A DNA stretch of 64,000 bases from assembly GCA_002021875.1 (NCBI GenBank), contig CP018627.1, forward strand, positions 2,046,001 to 2,110,000, written 5' to 3'. Both the position numbers and the translations under genes were made by a program. Under the pieces are notes generated by a model. That model did not search any database and was not told where the DNA came from. It saw only the letters and a list, made by a program, of their open reading frames with translations. Below, piece by piece: positions 60,005-64,000 of the stretch; position 1 is the first letter of the stretch, and every line of letters starts with the position of its first letter. Source of the DNA: Streptomyces hygroscopicus (lineage in GTDB: Bacteria > Actinomycetota > Actinomycetes > Streptomycetales > Streptomycetaceae).

Positions 60005-62869
60005 GTGCGATTTACGGTGGTAGGCCCGGTCAGGGCGTGGCGTGACGAGGTCGAGCTGGAGCTGGGTCCGCCCAAACAGCGAGCGCTGCTCGCGCTGCTG
60101 CTGGTGCGGGCGGGACAGCCCGTGGCGCTCAGCGAAATCGTCGACGTGCTCTGGGCGCAGGATCCGCCGAGCACCGCGGTGAATGTGGTGCACCGCCATG
60201 TGGGGTCGGTGCGCCGGCTGCTGGAACCCGGGCTGCCGACGCGGGCGGAGGGCAGCCGGCTGGTGCGCAGCTCGGGCGGCTACCGGCTGAACGCCGACGC
60301 GGACGCGCTGGATCTGCTGCGCTTCCGGAAGCTGAGCGAATCGGCGCGGCGCACCGCCGCCGCGGGCGAGCCGGAGCGGGCGGCCGAGCTCTTCTCACAG
60401 GCACTCGCCCTGTGGCAGGGGCCGACCGCCACCGGGGTCCCCTCCGACATCCAGTCCCATCCCGTCTTCTCCGGTGTCGACCGCGAACTTCTGGCCGTCG
60501 CCAAGGAGGCCGCCACGACGGCGCTGGCCTCCGAGGTCCCGGAGCAGCTGCCCACCGTGCTCCAGCAGTTCGCCGCCCACCATGCGCTGGACGAGACCCT
60601 GCAGGCCCAGCTGATCCGGGTGCTCGCCGCCACCGGACGGCGGGCCGAGGCGCTGGAGGTCTTCTCGACCGCGCGGAACCGGCTGGCCGATCAGCTCGGC
60701 GTACCGCCCGGCCGCGAGCTGCGCGCCGCCCATCGCGAGGTGGTGCCCCGGTCGACCCCGGCCCCCGCCGAGCCGGTCCAGCCGGTCCCTCCGGCGGCGC
60801 CGCCCGCCCCGGCGGTCCGCCCGGCCCAGCTCCCGCCCGACCTGCCCGCGTTCAGCGGACGCCATGCCGAACTCGCCGGTGTCCATACTCTGCTGCCCGA
60901 GGGCGCCGAGGCCGGATCACCGGGTCCGGTGGTGATCAGCGCGATCGACGGGATGGCCGGGATCGGCAAGACCACACTGGCCGTGCACTGGGCCCATCGG
61001 ATCGCCCACCGCTTTCTGGACGGGCAGCTCTACGCCAATCTGCGCGGCTTCGATCCGACCGGTTCGATGATGTCGCCGAACGAGGCGCTGCGGGCGTTCC
61101 TCCACGCGCTGGGGATTCCACCGAACCGGGTGCCCACGGGTCTGGACGCCAAGACCGCGCTGTACCGCAGTCTGCTGGCGGGGCGGCGGATGCTGATCCT
61201 GCTGGACAACGTGGTGGACTCCCAGCACGTCCGGCCGCTGCTGCCCGGCTCCCCCGGCTGTCTGACCATCGTCACCAGCCGCAATCAGCTCCACGGTCTG
61301 ATAGCGAGCGAGGGGGCCCGTCCCCTTACTCTGGGGCCGCTGTCCCCGGCCGAGTCCCATGAGGCGCTGGTCCGGCGGCTGGGCACGGACCGGGTCGCCG
61401 CGGAGCCGCAGGCGGTGGCGACCATCATCCGGCTGTGCGGGCGGCTGCCGCTCGCGCTGGCCGTGGTGGCCGCCCGGGCCGCGACCCGTCCTTCCTTTCC
61501 CCTTTCTTCTGTCGCCGCGGAGTTGCGCGAGAGCCAGGGAAACCTCGACGCGTTCGCGGGCGCCGATCCGAGCACCGACGCGCGGAGCGTCTTCTCCTGG
61601 TCCTACCGGGCCCTGGACCGGGAGGCCGCCCGGCTGTTCCGGCTGCTCGCCCTGCATCCGGGGCCCGAGGTCTCCGCCGCCGCTGCCGCGAGCCTGGCCG
61701 GGCTCCCGCTCCGGGTCACCCGTGCCCTGCTGACCGCGCTCACCCGCGCCCATCTGCTGGTGGAGCAGGCCCCGGGCCGCTACACCTTCCACGATCTGCT
61801 GCGGGCCTACGCCATGGAGCTGGTCCAGGACCACGACCCGGACGAGATCCGCCACGACGCCCGGCACCGGATGTTCGACCACTATCTGCACACCGCGCGC
61901 ACCGCCGCCACGCTGCTCGCCCCGCACCGGACCGAACCGCTGCCGCTGTCCCCGGCCCGGCCCGACGCCGCGCCCGAGCACCTCGGCGGCCAGGATCGCG
62001 CCGAGGCATGGCTCTCGGCCGAGCGGGTCGTTCTGCTGTCGGTCGTCGAGCACGCCCGCGACCACGGATTCCCGTCCCACGCCTGGCGGTTGGCCGTGAC
62101 GCTGGAACTCTTCCTCGACCGGCGCGGCCACTGGCAGGAGCAGACCGCCATCCAGCGCACCGCGCTGGGGGCGGCCCGGGCGCTGTCCGACCGGCTCGGC
62201 CAGGCGCACAGCCACCGCACTCTGGGGTTCGCCGAGGGACGGCTGGGCCGGTACGAGGAGGGATGTGGCCACCTGGACCGGGCGCTGGAGCTGTTCACGG
62301 AGCTCGGCGAGGCGGGCGGACAGGCCCGCACCCTGCGCTCCCTGGCCTTTCTTTCCAACAGCCAGAGCCGCTACCAGGAGGCGCTGGACCACTACCGGCC
62401 CGCGCTCGGCCACTACCGCGCCGCGGCACACCTCAGCGGACAGGCCAGCGTGCTCAACGAGATCGGCTGGACCCATATCCTCCGCGGTGAGTACGAGCAC
62501 GCGCTGGCCCACTGCCGTCAGGCCGTCGAACTGCACCGGCGGATCGGCGACTCGGCCGGCGAGGCCGCCGCGCTGGACAGCCTGGGGTACGCGTACCACC
62601 ACCTCGGACGGTATGAGCACGCCCTCACCTCGTACCGCCGGGCGCTCGCCATCTACCGCGAGATCAGCGACCGGTACCTGGAGGCCGACACACTGCACCA
62701 CCAGGGGGATACCCGGCTGGCCCAGGGCGACCTGGCCACCGCGCTCACCGACTGGCGAGGGGCCCTGGAGATTCTCCAGGAGCTGAACCACCCCGATGCC
62801 CGGGTCCTCGACGGCAAACTGGGGCAGTACCGGCAGTCACCGCATCCGGCCTCGGCTCTCAGCGGATGA
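60005..62869 (+). CDS. AfsR/SARP-family regulator with NB-ARC and TPR domains
   Basis: A 954-residue regulator. GTG 60005 matches the usual RFTVVGPVRAW start. Residues 1-95 form an OmpR-type winged helix (LELGPPKQRALLALLLVRAG, LSEIVDVLWAQDPPSTAVNV). About 95-245 is the bacterial transcriptional activation domain. A Pro-rich linker leads to the NB-ARC ATPase, with P-loop IDGMAGIGKTTLAVHWAH near residue 315 and RRMLILLDNVVD. TPRs fill about 700-930 (ALDHYRPALGHYRAAAHLSG). Such proteins activate secondary-metabolite genes; no target cluster is in the window. Confidence 0.94.
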   Translation: MRFTVVGPVRAWRDEVELELGPPKQRALLALLLVRAGQPVALSEIVDVLWAQDPPSTAVNVVHRHVGSVRRLLEPGLPTRAEGSRLVRSSGGYRLNADADALDLLRFRKLSESARRTAAAGEPERAAELFSQALALWQGPTATGVPSDIQSHPVFSGVDRELLAVAKEAATTALASEVPEQLPTVLQQFAAHHALDETLQAQLIRVLAATGRRAEALEVFSTARNRLADQLGVPPGRELRAAHREVVPRSTPAPAEPVQPVPPAAPPAPAVRPAQLPPDLPAFSGRHAELAGVHTLLPEGAEAGSPGPVVISAIDGMAGIGKTTLAVHWAHRIAHRFLDGQLYANLRGFDPTGSMMSPNEALRAFLHALGIPPNRVPTGLDAKTALYRSLLAGRRMLILLDNVVDSQHVRPLLPGSPGCLTIVTSRNQLHGLIASEGARPLTLGPLSPAESHEALVRRLGTDRVAAEPQAVATIIRLCGRLPLALAVVAARAATRPSFPLSSVAAELRESQGNLDAFAGADPSTDARSVFSWSYRALDREAARLFRLLALHPGPEVSAAAAASLAGLPLRVTRALLTALTRAHLLVEQAPGRYTFHDLLRAYAMELVQDHDPDEIRHDARHRMFDHYLHTARTAATLLAPHRTEPLPLSPARPDAAPEHLGGQDRAEAWLSAERVVLLSVVEHARDHGFPSHAWRLAVTLELFLDRRGHWQEQTAIQRTALGAARALSDRLGQAHSHRTLGFAEGRLGRYEEGCGHLDRALELFTELGEAGGQARTLRSLAFLSNSQSRYQEALDHYRPALGHYRAAAHLSGQASVLNEIGWTHILRGEYEHALAHCRQAVELHRRIGDSAGEAAALDSLGYAYHHLGRYEHALTSYRRALAIYREISDRYLEADTLHHQGDTRLAQGDLATALTDWRGALEILQELNHPDARVLDGKLGQYRQSPHPASALSG

Positions 62870-63178
62870 CGGGGCCTGGTGGGCGTGGTCTTCCGCGCTG
62901 TCGTATCCACGGCGGGGCGCCTCCGGGTCGTCGGGACGGTGCGCGGCGGGCCGCTCGGGAGCGGCCGGGCACCGGGTTCTCCCTGCCGTACGTACGGGCC
63001 CGGTGAGTTGCTCAGCCGGGCGGGAAAAAACTTCTCAACGCCCCTCCGGATCGCGGCCGCGCAGGGTAGCAGCCGGAAGTGATCTCTGTCCCGGCTTTAT
63101 TCACTGGTGATGAGGTCTCCACGACCGAGCCACACGAGGTACTAGCGTCCGGTGTCACTCCGAACCAAGGAGGGCGCT
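62870..63178. other. Intergenic region after the SARP gene
   Basis: It holds the hairpin at 62949-62966 and a palindrome CCGTACGTACGG near 62986-62997. It ends with AAGGAGG, the ribosome-binding site of the next gene. No coding capacity is evident. Confidence 0.5.
62949..62966 (+). terminator. Hairpin downstream of the SARP gene
   Basis: GGCCGCTC-GG-GAGCGGCC is an 8-bp perfect stem with a 2-nt loop and no T-run. Confidence 0.5.
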
Positions 63179-63820
63179 GTGCCACCAGCAAAGCTCACCA
63201 GACCCATCGCCTCCAGCCGAACCATCGGCACCGGGCTCATCATTGGGGCGCTCGCCGTCACACTGGCGGCTATCCTCATCCCGGTGTCGCTGTTCGGCGA
63301 GAGCAGCGCGGCCCTGCCGCGCAACGGCGTCAAGGACGACGGCGGTGGGACGGTCAGCACCCAGTACGGGCCACTCACGGCCACTGACCGGGACTTTGTC
63401 CGCAAAGTCAGGCTCGCCGGAACGTGGGAGCTCCCCGCCGGGCGGCTCGCCCAGGAGCGGGACGTTCGGGACGCGGTGAAGACCGCAGGTGAGCATCTCA
63501 TCGAGGGACACACCGAACTCGACCGCCGCTCCGAGGAGGTCGGCCGGGCACTCGGGATCCCGCTGCCCAACCAGCCCAATGCACAGCAACAGGGCTGGCT
63601 GAACGAGATGACCAGCGCCGGCAGCAGCGCCCAGTTCGAGCGGGTGTTCGCAAACCGGTTGCGCGCCGCCCACGGCAAGGTGTTCAACCTTGTGGCGCAG
63701 GTGCGAGCCGAGAGCCGCAACTCCATGGTCAGATCTCTGGCCACCAGGGCCAATGCCATCGTTCTCGACCACATCACGGTCCTCGAGGACACCGGGCTTG
63801 TCGACTTCGACACCCTCTAA
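63179..63820 (+). CDS. Membrane-anchored or exported DUF4142 protein
   Basis: A 213-residue protein. GTG 63179 follows AAGGAGGGCG and fixes the start over an earlier in-frame codon. An N-terminal hydrophobic segment (IGTGLIIGALAVTLAAILIP) serves as signal or anchor. The DUF4142 domain follows: LTATDRDFVRKVRLAGTWEL, RDVRDAVKTAGEHLIEGHTE, RSEEVGRALGIPLP. It is an all-helical ferritin-like family of unknown function. The next gene, 20 bp downstream, also encodes an exported protein. Confidence 0.85.
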   Translation: MPPAKLTRPIASSRTIGTGLIIGALAVTLAAILIPVSLFGESSAALPRNGVKDDGGGTVSTQYGPLTATDRDFVRKVRLAGTWELPAGRLAQERDVRDAVKTAGEHLIEGHTELDRRSEEVGRALGIPLPNQPNAQQQGWLNEMTSAGSSAQFERVFANRLRAAHGKVFNLVAQVRAESRNSMVRSLATRANAIVLDHITVLEDTGLVDFDTL

Positions 63821-63840
63821 CGACTAAGTGAAGTGATCTT

Positions 63841-64000
63841 ATGAGGCAACAGACCCACAAACGCGGGCGGTTCACCAATAAGACCGTCGCCATCGTCGCC
63901 GCCCTGGCGCTCGGCGGTGGCGGGGCCGCGATCATCGCCGCCAACGCGTCCGCCCACGGCGACAAGGGCGACTCCGGCCAGAACAACACCGTGGCCGCGA
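63841..64000 (+). CDS. Exported protein, N-terminal part (possibly DUF1996)
   Basis: The first 53 codons run off the window edge: MRQQTHKRGRFTNK, then the hydrophobic TVAIVAALALGGGGAAIIAA and NASAHGDKG, a Sec/Tat-like signal with cleavage near ASA. The lysine/arginine start and glycine-rich core resemble the leader of Streptomyces DUF1996 secreted proteins, but the diagnostic domain is outside the window. It is probably co-transcribed with the DUF4142 gene. Confidence 0.6.
   Translation, partial: MRQQTHKRGRFTNKTVAIVAALALGGGGAAIIAANASAHGDKGDSGQNNTVAA

Overview
The window reads as chromosome of a Streptomyces-type high-GC actinobacterium. GC is very high, GTG starts and ATGA/GTGA gene overlaps are common, and there is a Streptomyces-style gas-vesicle cluster, a SARP regulator and a DevRS/OsdKR-type dormancy cluster. 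An intergenic repeat common in Streptomyces is also present. I see no rRNA, tRNA, CRISPR array or complete transposon.

Layout: 0-2.7 kb is a scar, with a TetR start, a truncated IS200/IS605 tnpB, the 3' tail of a broken acyl-CoA ligase and an intact MFS exporter. 3.1-9.8 kb is an amino-acid/peptide uptake and cleavage locus: acetyltransferase, ABC permease, ATPase, a tiny coupled ORF, M19 dipeptidase, binding lipoprotein and S15-type hydrolase. It ends convergently at an ArsR-type regulator (9.8-10.9 kb). 11.0-16.2 kb is a gas-vesicle operon on the minus strand (two accessory genes, then gvpA-F-G-O-J-L-S-K) with strikingly charged tails on several proteins. 16.3-24.0 kb holds formaldehyde dehydrogenase-like, glpK, glpF, alditol oxidase and phosphoketolase genes, a carbon-metabolism block.

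24.1-37.8 kb is a dormancy/hypoxia island. It has four tandem-domain universal stress proteins, two CBS-BON proteins, a zinc alcohol dehydrogenase, nicotinate phosphoribosyltransferase, an Rv1733c-like membrane protein, a DevR-like regulator, an Acg-like nitroreductase with a His/Asp-rich loop, and a DevS-like GAF kinase keeping both the haem His and the distal Tyr. A recurring GGNCC-GTTC-GGCCC-like motif lies in its divergent promoter regions and may be the regulator's box.

38-50.8 kb is mixed: a 1547-residue GH2 beta-galactosidase with an inserted LamG domain, Nudix, methyltransferase, HxlR regulator, DUF2267, a MITE-like insertion exactly at a stop codon, peptide deformylase, an ornithine-lipid acyltransferase pair (olsB/olsA), a frameshifted paaK under a TetR-type operator and a lipoprotein. 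51-59.2 kb is a sugar or uronate utilisation operon (DeoR/LacI-hybrid regulator, ABC binding protein, two permeases, 2-hydroxyacid dehydrogenase, DUF2264/GH154 hydrolase, TIM-barrel isomerase) that lacks its own ATPase. 59.3-62.9 kb holds a divergent ECF sigma factor and a leaderless SARP/NB-ARC/TPR regulator. The window ends with a DUF4142 protein and the start of another exported protein.

The most unusual window-wide signal is tandem duplication of short DNA at gene 3' ends, usually copying the stop codon. It occurs after or at glpK, the alditol oxidase, a universal stress protein, the nitroreductase, the histidine kinase, the methyltransferase and the Rv1733c-like gene. Gene-internal versions sit just before the stops of gvpL and the beta-galactosidase.
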